The position numbers and the translations under genes are program-made. A model generated the notes under the pieces. The model searched no databases. It saw only the letters and a list, made by a program, of their open reading frames with translations, and had not been told where the DNA came from. DNA of 64,000 nt from Palsa-504 sp963808615 (GTDB lineage Bacteria; Actinomycetota; Actinomycetes; Streptosporangiales; Streptosporangiaceae). This document shows positions 7,879 through 16,306 of this stretch, in pieces (the first letter of the stretch is position 1; each line of letters starts with the position of its first letter). The stretch covers positions 1 to 64,000 of the forward strand of contig CAWEGV010000004.1 in the NCBI GenBank assembly GCA_963808615.1. Direction: 5' to 3'.

Positions 7879-9783
7879 ATGTACGGGCGGGCACACTTCG
7901 GCTTGATGGGGTCCCTCAGGAACGACCCCTCGGTGACGCATCAGAAGCTGAAGCCGGGCACCGTGCGCAGGATCATCGGCTACGCCAAGCCGTACCGGCT
8001 GTACCTGACCTTCTTCCTGATCGCCACCATCTTCGACTCGCTCATCACGGTGGTCAACCCGGTGCTGCTCGGGAAGATCATCGACGAGGGCATCCTGCCC
8101 CGCGACGAAGCGGTCGTGCTGCTGCTCGCGGGAGCGGTGGCGGTGGTCGCGCTGTTCGACGCGTTCCTCGGGTTCGTCATCCGCTGGTTTTCCGCGCGGA
8201 TCGGAGAAGGACTCATCTACGACCTGCGCACCCAGGTGTTCAGCCACGTGCAGCAGCAGCCCATCGCCTTCTTCACCAGGGCGCAAACCGGGTCGCTGGT
8301 GTCCCGGCTCAACAGCGACGTGATCGGCGCGCAGCAGGCGATCACCTCCACGATGTCCTCGGTGATCTCCAACATCCTCACCACGGTCGTGATCCTGGTC
8401 ACGATGTTCTCTGTGTCCTGGCAGATAAGCCTCATCGCGCTGGTGCTGATCCCGCTCTTCCTGCTGCCTGCTAAGCGGGTCGGCCGCAGGCTGCAGCGGC
8501 TCACCCGCGAGTCGATGCAGCTTGACGCGGCCATGGGCTCGACGATGACCGAGCGCTTCAACGTGGCGGGCGCGATGCTGGTCAAGCTGTTCGGCCGCCC
8601 CCGCGAGGAGTCAGAGGTATTCGCCGAGCGAGCCGGGCGGGTCCGCGACATCGGCGTCAGCCAGGCCATGTACGGCCAGGTGTTCTTCATCTCGCTGACC
8701 CTGATGGCCGCGCTGGCCACGGCGGTGGTCTACGGGCTGGGCGGCACCCTGGTCGTCCACGGCGCACTGCAGCTTGGCTACCTTGTGACGCTCTCTGCGC
8801 TGCTGGCCAGGCTCTACGGCCCGATCACCGGGCTATCCAACGTGCAGATCAACGTGATGACCGCGCTGGTCAGCTTCGATCGGGTCTTCGAGGTGCTCGA
8901 CCTGAAGCCGCTGATCGCCGAGCGTCCCGACGCCGTGGTCCTGCCCGCCATGCTTCCCGGCGACGGCGGCCAAGGTATCGCACCGGATATCGAGTTCGAC
9001 GACGTGTCGTTCCGGTACCCGACGGCGTCCGAGGTGTCGCTGGCGTCGCTGGAATCCATCGCGCTGCCCGCGCCCGAGCGGCCGAACTCCGCAACCGGAG
9101 TCCTGCACGAGGTGAGCTTCCGCGCGCCGTCCGGCCAGCTGACCGCGCTGGTCGGCCCGTCCGGGGCGGGCAAGACCACCATCACCGCCCTGGCCGCCCG
9201 GCTGTACGACCCGAACGCGGGCACCGTGCGGATCGGCGGCCGCGACGTCAGGGACGTCACGCTCCAGTCGCTGCACGACGTGGTGGGCGTGGTCACTCAG
9301 GATGCGCACCTGTTCCACGACACCATCCGGGCCAACCTCACCTACGCGCGGCCTTCGGCCACCGAACTCGATCTGATCGAAGCGTGCGAGGCCGCCCAGA
9401 TCTGGGACCTGATCGGCGGCCTGCCCGATGGCCTGGACACGGTGGTCGGCGACCGGGGTTACCGCCTGTCAGGCGGCGAGAAGCAGCGCGTCGCCCTGGC
9501 CAGGCTGCTGCTGAAGGCTCCGTCCGTGGTCGTGCTCGACGAGGCGACCGCCCACCTGGACTCCGAGTCCGAAGTCGCGGTGCAGCGCGCCCTGAAGAGC
9601 GCGCTGTACGGCCGGACGTCGCTGGTCATCGCGCACCGGCTGTCTACCGTCAGGGAGGCCGATCAGATCCTGGTCGTGGACGAGGGCCGGATCATCGAGC
9701 GCGGCACGCACTCCGAGCTCCTAGCCGCCAACAGGTTGTACGCCGACCTGTACCATACCCAGTTCGCCGGCCAGAAGGCCTGA
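7879..9783 (+). CDS. ABC exporter, fused membrane and ATPase domains
   Basis: 634 residues: six-helix exporter membrane domain (about 35-340) followed by a nucleotide-binding domain from about 375. Motifs: IEFDDVSFRYP (A-loop), GPSGAGKTT (Walker A), VTQDAHLFHD (Q-loop), LSGGEKQRVALARLLL, VVVLDEATAHLDSESE and the switch IAHRLSTV. It is a half-transporter that should homodimerise in the cell membrane to export lipids or drugs. Oddity: a roughly 25-residue insertion rich in Ser/Ala/Pro (ASEVSLASLESIALPAPERP, bases 9028-9090) sits just after the A-loop tyrosine, where family members have a short turn. GGGAGG at 7862 supports the start. Confidence 0.9.
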   Translation: MYGRAHFGLMGSLRNDPSVTHQKLKPGTVRRIIGYAKPYRLYLTFFLIATIFDSLITVVNPVLLGKIIDEGILPRDEAVVLLLAGAVAVVALFDAFLGFVIRWFSARIGEGLIYDLRTQVFSHVQQQPIAFFTRAQTGSLVSRLNSDVIGAQQAITSTMSSVISNILTTVVILVTMFSVSWQISLIALVLIPLFLLPAKRVGRRLQRLTRESMQLDAAMGSTMTERFNVAGAMLVKLFGRPREESEVFAERAGRVRDIGVSQAMYGQVFFISLTLMAALATAVVYGLGGTLVVHGALQLGYLVTLSALLARLYGPITGLSNVQINVMTALVSFDRVFEVLDLKPLIAERPDAVVLPAMLPGDGGQGIAPDIEFDDVSFRYPTASEVSLASLESIALPAPERPNSATGVLHEVSFRAPSGQLTALVGPSGAGKTTITALAARLYDPNAGTVRIGGRDVRDVTLQSLHDVVGVVTQDAHLFHDTIRANLTYARPSATELDLIEACEAAQIWDLIGGLPDGLDTVVGDRGYRLSGGEKQRVALARLLLKAPSVVVLDEATAHLDSESEVAVQRALKSALYGRTSLVIAHRLSTVREADQILVVDEGRIIERGTHSELLAANRLYADLYHTQFAGQKA

Positions 9784-9820
9784 GGCCGGGCGGAGCTGAG
9801 GCCGCGGCACGGGCCAGAGC

Positions 9821-10732
9821 TCAGCTGGTGTAGCCGAGGCGGCGGAGTTCCTCACCGGCCAGCTTGGCCAGCTGGGCGGTGTCCTCGGTGCCGAGCGCGG
9901 GTCCCGGCGACCGGCCAGAGCGGGCCCGGATACGGGACGTGCGGGCTTCATCGCGGATCTGGGCGGCCGACACGGTGGTACCGGTGAACCGCGAGAGCTC
10001 GGCCAGGGCATTATCCGGCTTGCTCATCAGGTCTTCGTACCGGATGGTCTTGAGCTGGCCGGACGGCAGGCTGTGGTGCAGCCTCGCGGCCAGCCGGACC
10101 GACCAGCGCCAGCGCAGCGCGCACCGGCCGGCCGGCGACAACCGGGGCCAGATCTCGCGGTCGCCCTCCGATTCGATGCCGAAAAACGGGTTGGGGAACT
10201 CGGTGTCCACGTTCACGAAGCTGGGCCGGAACCAGCCCATGACCACCGGGTCGGCGAGCATGCTAGCCACCACGTCCCGGCCGTCCCTGATGACCTGGAC
10301 GATCCTGGCGTCGGGAAACGCGTACGTGAGCGCCTCCGCGCAGTAGATGAGGTCCGGGCTGGCGTCGCCGAAGGTGGAAAGCTCCCGCAGTTCCGTGCAC
10401 GGTCCCACGGCATCGGCCGGGAGCCCCGCGGCAGCCCGGCATTCGCGGGTGCATTCCAGGCAGCTGTGCGCAGTGACCTGCCAGCCTTGCGCGAAGGTAT
10501 CCCTGATGACGGCGGCGGCCGCCTGCGGACGGCCCTGGTGCATGGATGGCCGCCTGGCGAAGGCGTAGACGGTGCGCAGCACGCTGGGCTGCCCGATCGT
10601 GACGTGAAAGCCCGGGGACGCCTTCAGCGCCCGGCCGATGAGGTCCGCCCCCGAGTGCGGGGCGCCCACCACGAACACCGGCTGGTAGACGCTGCGGGAG
10701 TTGACGATGAGGATGTGACGCGCGGAGGCCAT
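9821..10732 (-). CDS. Sulfotransferase family protein
   Basis: About 303 residues from ATG at 10732 (MASARHILIVNSRS); a longer frame to 10807 exists but lacks family similarity. PAPS-binding features are visible: FVVGAPHSGADLIGRAL is the 5'-phosphosulfate loop, RIVQVIRDGRDVVASMLADP is the 3'-phosphate-binding strand and helix, and LKTIRYEDLMSKPDNALAEL is the conserved C-terminal region. It would transfer sulfate from PAPS to a hydroxyl acceptor in the cytoplasm; the acceptor is unknown. A Cys-rich stretch (SCLECTRECRA) in the middle is unusual. It converges with the ABC exporter gene. Confidence 0.83.
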   Translation of the reverse strand: MASARHILIVNSRSVYQPVFVVGAPHSGADLIGRALKASPGFHVTIGQPSVLRTVYAFARRPSMHQGRPQAAAAVIRDTFAQGWQVTAHSCLECTRECRAAAGLPADAVGPCTELRELSTFGDASPDLIYCAEALTYAFPDARIVQVIRDGRDVVASMLADPVVMGWFRPSFVNVDTEFPNPFFGIESEGDREIWPRLSPAGRCALRWRWSVRLAARLHHSLPSGQLKTIRYEDLMSKPDNALAELSRFTGTTVSAAQIRDEARTSRIRARSGRSPGPALGTEDTAQLAKLAGEELRRLGYTS

Positions 10733-10740
10733 GATCGCCT

Positions 10741-10774
10741 GACAAGTCTGTGGGTCGGACAAGTCTGTGGGTCG
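10741..10774. repeat. 17-bp direct tandem repeat (2 copies)
   Basis: GACAAGTCTGTGGGTCG occurs at 10741-10757 and again immediately at 10758-10774. It lies just upstream of the sulfotransferase start, so it may be a duplicated operator or a replication-slippage product. Confidence 0.85.
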
Positions 10775-10968
10775 GATCTTCTCAGCCTGGCACGCTCCGG
10801 CGCTCATCCCAGGCGATTCTGGGTTGACGCCGGTGTTCCTGGGTGCCGAGCATGGCCGATTGCATGTCGCCGACGATGGCGTAGTCCTCGATCCGGTCGG
10901 CCACGTGTCCTCCTGGATGGTATTCCTGTCGATACCGTACTGTCGCCCGCTGACCTTAGGCTGGTCTT

Positions 10969-11358
10969 ATGCGGGTACTACCCGATGTAGTCGGCGACGG
11001 TCCCTGGGTCCGAGGCCGCCGGATGCTCGCCATGGGAACGGCGGTCGCAGCGGTGATCGCGCTGGCCGCCTGTTCGCAGTTCGACGCCGCGCTCGGGCAG
11101 CGACAGGCCGTCGTCACCTTCCGCAGTGGCACGCCGGTCGCGCAGCGGCTGGCCGTGCGGGCGGCCTGCGCCAACACGCCGTCGGTGACCGCGGCGCCGC
11201 TGCCCTCCAACATGAACTCGCCGTACGCGCTCGATCAGGTGATCTACCAGATCAACAAGGCGAGCAACGCGGATGTGGCGATGCTCGAACAGTGCTTGTC
11301 CAAGTTCCCGTCGGTGGCCGGTGTCACCTTGCAAGACTCTAGTGATGAGGGGAACTGA
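10969..11358 (+). CDS. Small putative lipoprotein
   Basis: 129 residues. A basic segment (VRGRRMLAMG) is followed by a hydrophobic stretch ending in a lipobox LAAC with Cys35, so the mature protein is probably anchored outside the membrane. The mature part has a predicted mixed alpha/beta region (QAVVTFRSGTPVAQRLAVR; LEQCLSKFPSVAGVTLQD) reminiscent of a small permuted FtsX-like extracellular domain, but I do not recognise the family. The start ATG at 10969 lies six bases after TAGGCT, a possible -10 box, so the message may be leaderless. ATG at 11023 is an alternative that keeps the lipobox. Confidence 0.7.
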   Translation: MRVLPDVVGDGPWVRGRRMLAMGTAVAAVIALAACSQFDAALGQRQAVVTFRSGTPVAQRLAVRAACANTPSVTAAPLPSNMNSPYALDQVIYQINKASNADVAMLEQCLSKFPSVAGVTLQDSSDEGN

Positions 11359-11485
11359 GGCACACCCGGCCGGGTTACTGCGGCCACTGGACGCCGGGCC
11401 AGGCCTGCCGCGTCCGCTAGCACCTTCAGGCGCGCGGAGGTAAACCTGGTGACAGGCCCGGTGCGGTGTGCGAGAGTCCGGAACC

Positions 11486-12265
11486 ATGGCTGAGATGATG
11501 ATCGCCGTCGACGGCGGCGACGTATGGGCCGACGACAGCGGGGGCGACGGCCCGCCCCTGGTCCTGCTGCATCCGGGCGTGGGCGACTCGCGGATCTGGG
11601 ACCTGCTGCGGTCAGAGCTCAGCGTGTCCTACCGGGTCATCCGGTACGACGCCCGGGGCTTCGGCCGGTCTCCCGCGCCGAAGGTCACGTTCTCCTTGCT
11701 CGCCGACCTGATCACGGTTTTCGACCATTACGGCCTGGACTGCGCTGCGATTGTGGGATGCAGCCAGGGCGGCGCCTCCGCGCTGGGCCTGGCCCTGGAG
11801 CAGCCGGCCCGGCTATCGGCGCTGGTGCTGCTGTGCCCGGGCGTCCCCGGATACCCGTGGCCTGAGGAGCCGGACGAGGACGAAGCCGAGTATGAGCGTG
11901 CGCTGCAGGCCAGGGACGTGGACGGCCTGGCCGGCCTTCTGCAGCGCGTCTGGGCCGCCGCCGGTCCCACGCCCGCTGTCATGGAGCAGCTTCGTTCGGG
12001 CGCCCGGGCAGAGATCTCATCCGGCGGCTTGCAGCAGCGGGATCCGCCCGTCTTCGATCGGCTCGGCGAGATCTCGATTCCGACGTCGCTGCTGGTCGGC
12101 GAGGCCGACTATCCACCGCTGATCGAGGCCAACCGGCAGGCCGCGGCCCGGATCCCCGGATGCCAGCTGACCCTGGTGCCGGGGCTGGACCACCTGCCGC
12201 CGCTGCGTGCGCCGGACCTCGTGCTGCGCACGATCAACAGCACGCTATCGCGGGCTGGCTGGTAA
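11486..12265 (+). CDS. Alpha/beta hydrolase
   Basis: 259 residues from ATG 11486. Alpha/beta-hydrolase fold signs: oxyanion region LLHPGVGDSRIWD, RYDARGFGRSPAP, nucleophile elbow GCSQGG (Ser near residue 97), acid near GEADYPP and catalytic His in GLDHLPPL. It most resembles the lactone-hydrolase/esterase group that acts on small ester substrates. It is a single gene; substrate unknown. Confidence 0.85.
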   Translation: MAEMMIAVDGGDVWADDSGGDGPPLVLLHPGVGDSRIWDLLRSELSVSYRVIRYDARGFGRSPAPKVTFSLLADLITVFDHYGLDCAAIVGCSQGGASALGLALEQPARLSALVLLCPGVPGYPWPEEPDEDEAEYERALQARDVDGLAGLLQRVWAAAGPTPAVMEQLRSGARAEISSGGLQQRDPPVFDRLGEISIPTSLLVGEADYPPLIEANRQAAARIPGCQLTLVPGLDHLPPLRAPDLVLRTINSTLSRAGW

Positions 12266-12281
12266 GGCCCGTCGCGGGCAG

Positions 12282-12470
12282 CTAACGCGCGCCAGGGGCT
12301 GGCCGCGCCGGTCCGCGCGGCGGCACCGGGCCCGAAGACCGAGCATCGGCGATGATCTCGTCGCACAGGTCCACGCACTCATTGCAGATCGCCACCCCGG
12401 GACCGGCGATCAGCACCTCCACCTGACTCCGGTCCTTACCGCAAAAACTGCACGTGAGGTTGTCACCCAT
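12282..12470 (-). CDS. Stand-alone ClpX-type C4 zinc-finger protein
   Basis: 62 residues from ATG 12470. Almost the whole protein is the N-terminal zinc-binding domain of ClpX: LTCSFCGKDRSQVEVLIAGP, then GVAICNECVDLCDEII, giving the four zinc Cys residues as two CxxC pairs. The AAA ATPase part of ClpX is absent and the frame ends in a Pro/Arg-rich tail. In ClpX this domain dimerises and binds adaptors and substrates, so a free copy could modulate ClpXP; that is inference. It converges with the hydrolase at 11486. Confidence 0.8.
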   Translation of the reverse strand: MGDNLTCSFCGKDRSQVEVLIAGPGVAICNECVDLCDEIIADARSSGPVPPRGPARPAPGAR

Positions 12471-12590
12471 CACCGACGGTATCCGTTCGCAAGTAGCAAG
12501 TAGCACGTCACGGCCAGCCTACGCGCCACGGCCACAGGCTCTGGCCCGTGCGCTGGTCACGTCGCTGCGGGCCGGTGGTATACCGGTCCG

Positions 12591-13364
12591 GTGCGGACCT
12601 TGACCGAGATCGCGCCGGGCGTGCTGGTCGCGACCAGCACGTATGCCCTGACCACGACGACCGTGGTGGTCGGTTCCTCCGGGGGCTGCCTGGTCATCGA
12701 CCCGGCCGTGACCGTGGCTGAGCTCACCGGGCTGGCCCGCGAGCTGGCCGAGATGGGGCTGCGGGCCGCGATCGGCTGGTCCACCCATCCGCACTGGGAC
12801 CACGTGCTGTGGAGCCGGGAGCTGGGCGACTCGCCCAGGTATGCCGCGCCCTCGGCCGTCGTCATCGCCGAGACCGAACGGGACGGCATTCTCGATGGCG
12901 TGCGGCGGGCCGCGCCAGGTCACGACCTGGAGCTGGTGGGACGGATGCGATCGCTGGATGCCATATCTATCCCGTGGGACGGGCCGGAGGCCCGGCTGAT
13001 CATCCACGACGGGCACGCGCCCGGGCACGGCGCGGTGTTCTTGCCCGGCAGCGGCGTCCTGGTCGCCGGGGACATGTGCTCCGACATCGAGATACCGCTG
13101 CTGGACACCGCCGCGGCGGACCCGCTCGGGGATTACCGCACCGGGATGGAACGGCTGGCCTCGGTGCCCGGCGTCCGCCAGGTGGTGCCGGGACACGGGC
13201 ACGTCGGTGACGCCGGGGAACTGCGCAGGCGGCTCGGCCTGGATGCGGCCTACCTGGACGCCGCGGCAGCGGGGGAGCCGGTCGTCGACCCACGGCTGAC
13301 CGCCGAATCCCCGGAGTGGATGCGGACCACGCACGAGCAGCAGGTCCGGTACTTCCAGCGGTAG
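12591..13364 (+). CDS. MBL-fold metallo-hydrolase
   Basis: 257 residues from a GTG at 12591. Metallo-beta-lactamase fold: HPHWDH at about 66-71 is the HxHxDH zinc motif (here HPHWDH), HAPGHGAVFLPGSGVLVAGD supplies the third His and bridging Asp, and VVPGHGHVGD the last His. Close relatives are cyclase/glyoxalase II-like hydrolases. It precedes the ABC importer operon by 127 bp, which contains that operon's own AT-rich promoter region, so co-transcription is unlikely. Confidence 0.85.
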   Translation: MRTLTEIAPGVLVATSTYALTTTTVVVGSSGGCLVIDPAVTVAELTGLARELAEMGLRAAIGWSTHPHWDHVLWSRELGDSPRYAAPSAVVIAETERDGILDGVRRAAPGHDLELVGRMRSLDAISIPWDGPEARLIIHDGHAPGHGAVFLPGSGVLVAGDMCSDIEIPLLDTAAADPLGDYRTGMERLASVPGVRQVVPGHGHVGDAGELRRRLGLDAAYLDAAAAGEPVVDPRLTAESPEWMRTTHEQQVRYFQR

Positions 13365-13409
13365 ATCGCCTCGTCGCGGACAGGTCCTCCGGTGCGCCAT
13401 CGCTTTTCC

Positions 13410-13488
13410 CATTTTGCCTGCCTTATGTATAGTAAATCCAGGTCGTGATTCCCTATATAAACGATAGACATTTAGTGTTTAGGAGAGC
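13410..13488 (+). promoter_or_regulatory. AT-rich promoter region and ribosome site of the importer operon
   Basis: This is an abrupt AT-rich island in a GC-rich genome, with TATGTATAGTAAAT near 13424-13437 and CTATATAAACG near 13453-13463. These are plausible -10 hexamers or regulator half-sites. AGGAGA at 13481-13486 selects ATG 13492 over the overlapping GTG 13489. I cannot pick one -35/-10 pair. Confidence 0.5.
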
Positions 13489-13491
13489 GTG

Positions 13492-14541
13492 ATGCGACGT
13501 TTCATGGCCGCCGCGATCGTCGGAGCTGCCTTGCTGCTTGCGGGCTGCTCCTCGTCGTCGAGTACGGCGAGTTCCAGCGGCACCACGGGAGGTTCGACCG
13601 GCAGCGCCGCGGCGGCTAGTTCGGTGACGGTATCGCTCGGCTTCCTGACCAACATCACGCACGCCTCCGCCCTGGTGGGGCTGAAGGAAGGCTTCTTCAC
13701 CAAGGCCCTCGGCTCGGCCGGTACGCTGAAGCCGACCGCGTTCAGCAATGGGACCGAGGAGACGACGGCTCTGCTGGCCGGGCAGCTTGACGCCGCCTAC
13801 GTCGGCCCGAACCCCGCCATCAATGCGTGGCAGAAGTCCGGCGGCAGCGCGATCAAGATCGTCTCCGGTGCCGCCACCGGAGGTGCCTCCGTGGTGGTGA
13901 CGAAGGGGATCACCTCGGCCGGCCAGCTTCGCGGCAAGACGCTGGCCACCCCGTCCCTCGGCAACACCCAGGACGTGGCCCTGCGCTACTGGCTCAAGCA
14001 GAACGGGCTGGCCACCACCACGACTGGCGGCGGAGACACCTTCATCAAGCCGACGGCCCCTAACTCAGCCGCCGTGCTCGAGTTCAAGTCGGGACAGATC
14101 GCCGGCGGTTCCGAGCCAGCGCCCTACGACGTCGAGATGGTCAAAGACGGCGGCACTGTACTGGTCAGCGAGCCCGGCGTCACCACCTTGCTGGTCGTGT
14201 CGCAGAGCTTCCTGACCGCCCATCCCGCCATCGTCGCGGACCTGATCAAGGCCCAGATCCAGGCGAACGACTTCATCAAGTCCAGCCCGGCGGCCGCGCA
14301 AGCCGACGCGAACGCGGAACTGGCGGCATACACCGGCAAGGCCCTCAAGCCGAGCATCGTCGCGGCGTCGTTCAAGGAGATCACCTTCACTAACGACCCA
14401 GATACGGCGTCGCTGACCTCTGATGCCGCCCAAGCCGTCTCGCTCGGCCTGCTGAAGCCGGTCAGCCTGAGCGGCATCTTCGATCTCGGCCCGCTCAACC
14501 AGGCGCTGGCCGCGGCGGGTGAATCGCAGGTCAGCTCATAG
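13492..14541 (+). CDS. ABC importer substrate-binding lipoprotein (SsuA/NrtA/TauA type)
   Basis: 349 residues. Lipoprotein signal MRRFMAAAIVGAALLLAGC with lipobox Cys19, then a Ser/Gly/Thr-rich linker. The binding domain shows the NMT1/SsuA pattern: SLGFLTNITHASALVGLKEG, LLAGQLDAAYVGPNPAINAW, LRGKTLATPSLGNTQDVALR and ALRYWLKQNGL. Such proteins capture aliphatic sulfonates, taurine, nitrate or thiamine precursors; without the full pocket I cannot choose. It is followed by the ATPase and permease genes of the same operon. Confidence 0.88.
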   Translation: MRRFMAAAIVGAALLLAGCSSSSSTASSSGTTGGSTGSAAAASSVTVSLGFLTNITHASALVGLKEGFFTKALGSAGTLKPTAFSNGTEETTALLAGQLDAAYVGPNPAINAWQKSGGSAIKIVSGAATGGASVVVTKGITSAGQLRGKTLATPSLGNTQDVALRYWLKQNGLATTTTGGGDTFIKPTAPNSAAVLEFKSGQIAGGSEPAPYDVEMVKDGGTVLVSEPGVTTLLVVSQSFLTAHPAIVADLIKAQIQANDFIKSSPAAAQADANAELAAYTGKALKPSIVAASFKEITFTNDPDTASLTSDAAQAVSLGLLKPVSLSGIFDLGPLNQALAAAGESQVSS

Positions 14542-14543
14542 GT

Positions 14544-14581
14544 AGGTCAGGAGGGATGACGTGGCAGGTCAGGAGGGATGA
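14544..14581. repeat. Duplicated 16-bp segment carrying a Shine-Dalgarno site
   Basis: AGGTCAGGAGGGATGA occurs at 14544-14559 and again at 14566-14581, between the binding-protein and ATPase genes. Each copy contains AGGAGGG. The first copy can serve GTG 14561, giving a six-codon frame that ends TGA at 14579-14581 on top of the ATPase start region, which could couple translation. It may simply be a slippage duplication. Confidence 0.6.
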
Positions 14582-15387
14582 TGTCGGTGGTCAGGCAGGT
14601 GAACTCGTCGACGGTCACCAGGCAGCGACCCGTGGCGGCGGGTGAGGAGGGGTCGGTAAGGCTGGCGGACGTGTCCAAGGTGTTCGGGCGCGCGAACACC
14701 GCGGTCAAGGCCCTGGACCGGATCTCGCTCGAGATACCGCCGGGGGAGTTCGCCTGCCTGATCGGCGCCTCGGGCTGTGGCAAGTCGACGCTGCTCTCCC
14801 TGGTGGCAGGCCTGGACCAGCCCACCTCGGGAAAGGTGTCCGTGTCCGGGCGAGTCGCGATCATGTTCCAGGAGCCCGCGCTGTTCCCCTGGCTCACAGG
14901 CGCGGGCAACGTGGAGCTCGCCTTGCGAGCCCGCGGCTTCGGCCGGGCCGAACGCCGGCAGCGGACCGCGGAGCTGCTGGAGACCGTGCGCCTGGGCGGC
15001 TTCGGCGGGAAGCGGCCGCACGAACTGTCTGGCGGCATGCGGCAGCGGGTGGCGCTGGCCCGCGCGCTGGCCCAGGACGCCGACGTGCTGCTGATGGACG
15101 AGCCGTTCGGCGCCCTAGACGCGATGACCAGGGACCTGCTGCACGACGAACTCGACCGCGTGTGCGCCGGACGGCAGCTGACCATCCTGTTCGTGACGCA
15201 CAACGTCCGTGAGGCGGTCCGGCTGGGCGACCGGGTGGTGGTGCTGAGCAGCCGCCCGGGCCGGGTGGTGGACGAATTCGCCGTGCCCATCGAGCACCCC
15301 CGGCGGATCGACTCGACGGCGGTCGCGGAGCTGGCCGCGCGGATCACCGACCGGCTGCGGGAGGAGATGAGCCGCAATGAGTCCTGA
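14578..15387 (+). CDS. ABC importer ATPase (SsuB/TauB type)
   Basis: 269 residues; two adjacent ATG codons (14578, 14581) follow AGGAGGG and the exact start is uncertain. Motifs: Walker A GASGCGKSTL, Q-loop MFQEPALFPW, signature LSGGMRQRVALARAL, Walker B VLLMDEPFGALD, and H-loop FVTHNVREAV. The FPW at the Q-loop and the GALDAMTRD stretch are typical of nitrate/sulfonate/taurine importers. It energises the permease encoded next, whose start overlaps by 11 bases. Confidence 0.9.
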   Translation: MMSVVRQVNSSTVTRQRPVAAGEEGSVRLADVSKVFGRANTAVKALDRISLEIPPGEFACLIGASGCGKSTLLSLVAGLDQPTSGKVSVSGRVAIMFQEPALFPWLTGAGNVELALRARGFGRAERRQRTAELLETVRLGGFGGKRPHELSGGMRQRVALARALAQDADVLLMDEPFGALDAMTRDLLHDELDRVCAGRQLTILFVTHNVREAVRLGDRVVVLSSRPGRVVDEFAVPIEHPRRIDSTAVAELAARITDRLREEMSRNES

Positions 15388-16270
15388 GATGAGCCCCACG
15401 GGGCGGGGGACCCCTCAGGCGTACGCCGAGAAACTGGCCTGGCTCGAGGCGCTCGACACCGAGCCGTCGCGGGACCAGCAGCAAGGCCGGCTGCGCAGCC
15501 GGGCCTGGGCGGCGGTGTGGCCCAAGGCACTCGCGATCGTCATCGTCCTGGCCGTATGGGAGCTGATCCACGTCAGCGGCTGGAAGAAGGAGATCTTCCC
15601 CGGCCCGGCCGCCACCCTGGCCAACCTGGGGGACCAGCTGCGGACGGCCCTGCTGTGGCACGCCATCGGCACCACCGTCGAGCGCGCGATCATCGGCTTC
15701 GGGCTCTCGGTGGTGATCGGCGCGGTCATCGGCGCGCTGGTCTCCAGGATCAGGCCGTTGCGCGCGGCGGTCGGCTCGATGATCACCGGTCTGCAGACGA
15801 TGCCGTCGATCGCCTGGTTCCCGTTCGCGATCATCCTGTTCGGCATCAGCACCACCGCCATCTTGTTCGTCATCGTGCTCGGGTCCGCCCCGTCGATCGC
15901 CAACGGCCTGATCGCCGGCGTGGACTACACCCCGCCGTTGCTGCTGCGGGCGGGCAAGATGATGGGCCTGCGCAGGCTCTCGCTGTACCGCCACCTGATC
16001 CTGCCGGCCTCGCTGCCGGCGTTCGTGGCCGGGCTGAAGCAGGGCTGGGCCTTCGCCTGGCGCAGCCTGATGGCCGGCGAGCTGCTGGTCATCATCGCGA
16101 ATCAGCCGTCCCTGGGAGTGCTGCTGTCCACCTACCAGGATCAGGCCGATTTGGAGAGCGCCACCGCGATCATCATCGTGATCCTGATCATCGGCATTGT
16201 CGTGGACTCGTTGTTCGGCCGGGCCGACGGCGCCATCCGCCGCCGCTGGGGCGTGACCGAGACCGTCTGA
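15377..16270 (+). CDS. ABC importer permease (SsuC/TauC type)
   Basis: 297 residues with about six membrane helices from residue 50. The coupling EAA loop reads GKMMGLRRLSLYRHLILPAS near residue 193. The roughly 45-residue cytoplasmic N-terminus is longer than usual and begins with a short Pro/Gly-rich stretch (MSPEMSPTGRGTPQ). It is the third gene of the binding protein-ATPase-permease operon and forms the homodimeric channel in the cell membrane. Confidence 0.88.
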   Translation: MSPEMSPTGRGTPQAYAEKLAWLEALDTEPSRDQQQGRLRSRAWAAVWPKALAIVIVLAVWELIHVSGWKKEIFPGPAATLANLGDQLRTALLWHAIGTTVERAIIGFGLSVVIGAVIGALVSRIRPLRAAVGSMITGLQTMPSIAWFPFAIILFGISTTAILFVIVLGSAPSIANGLIAGVDYTPPLLLRAGKMMGLRRLSLYRHLILPASLPAFVAGLKQGWAFAWRSLMAGELLVIIANQPSLGVLLSTYQDQADLESATAIIIVILIIGIVVDSLFGRADGAIRRRWGVTETV

Positions 16271-16306
16271 ACGGTGACGGCGCCTGCCCCGGGTATGAGC
16301 CAGGAG

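Noticed and set aside
15388..15420. GC-rich hairpin at the start of the permease gene as another repeat copy
   Set aside because: Only CCCCACGGGG and GGGGGACCCC are similar; too short to assign to the family.
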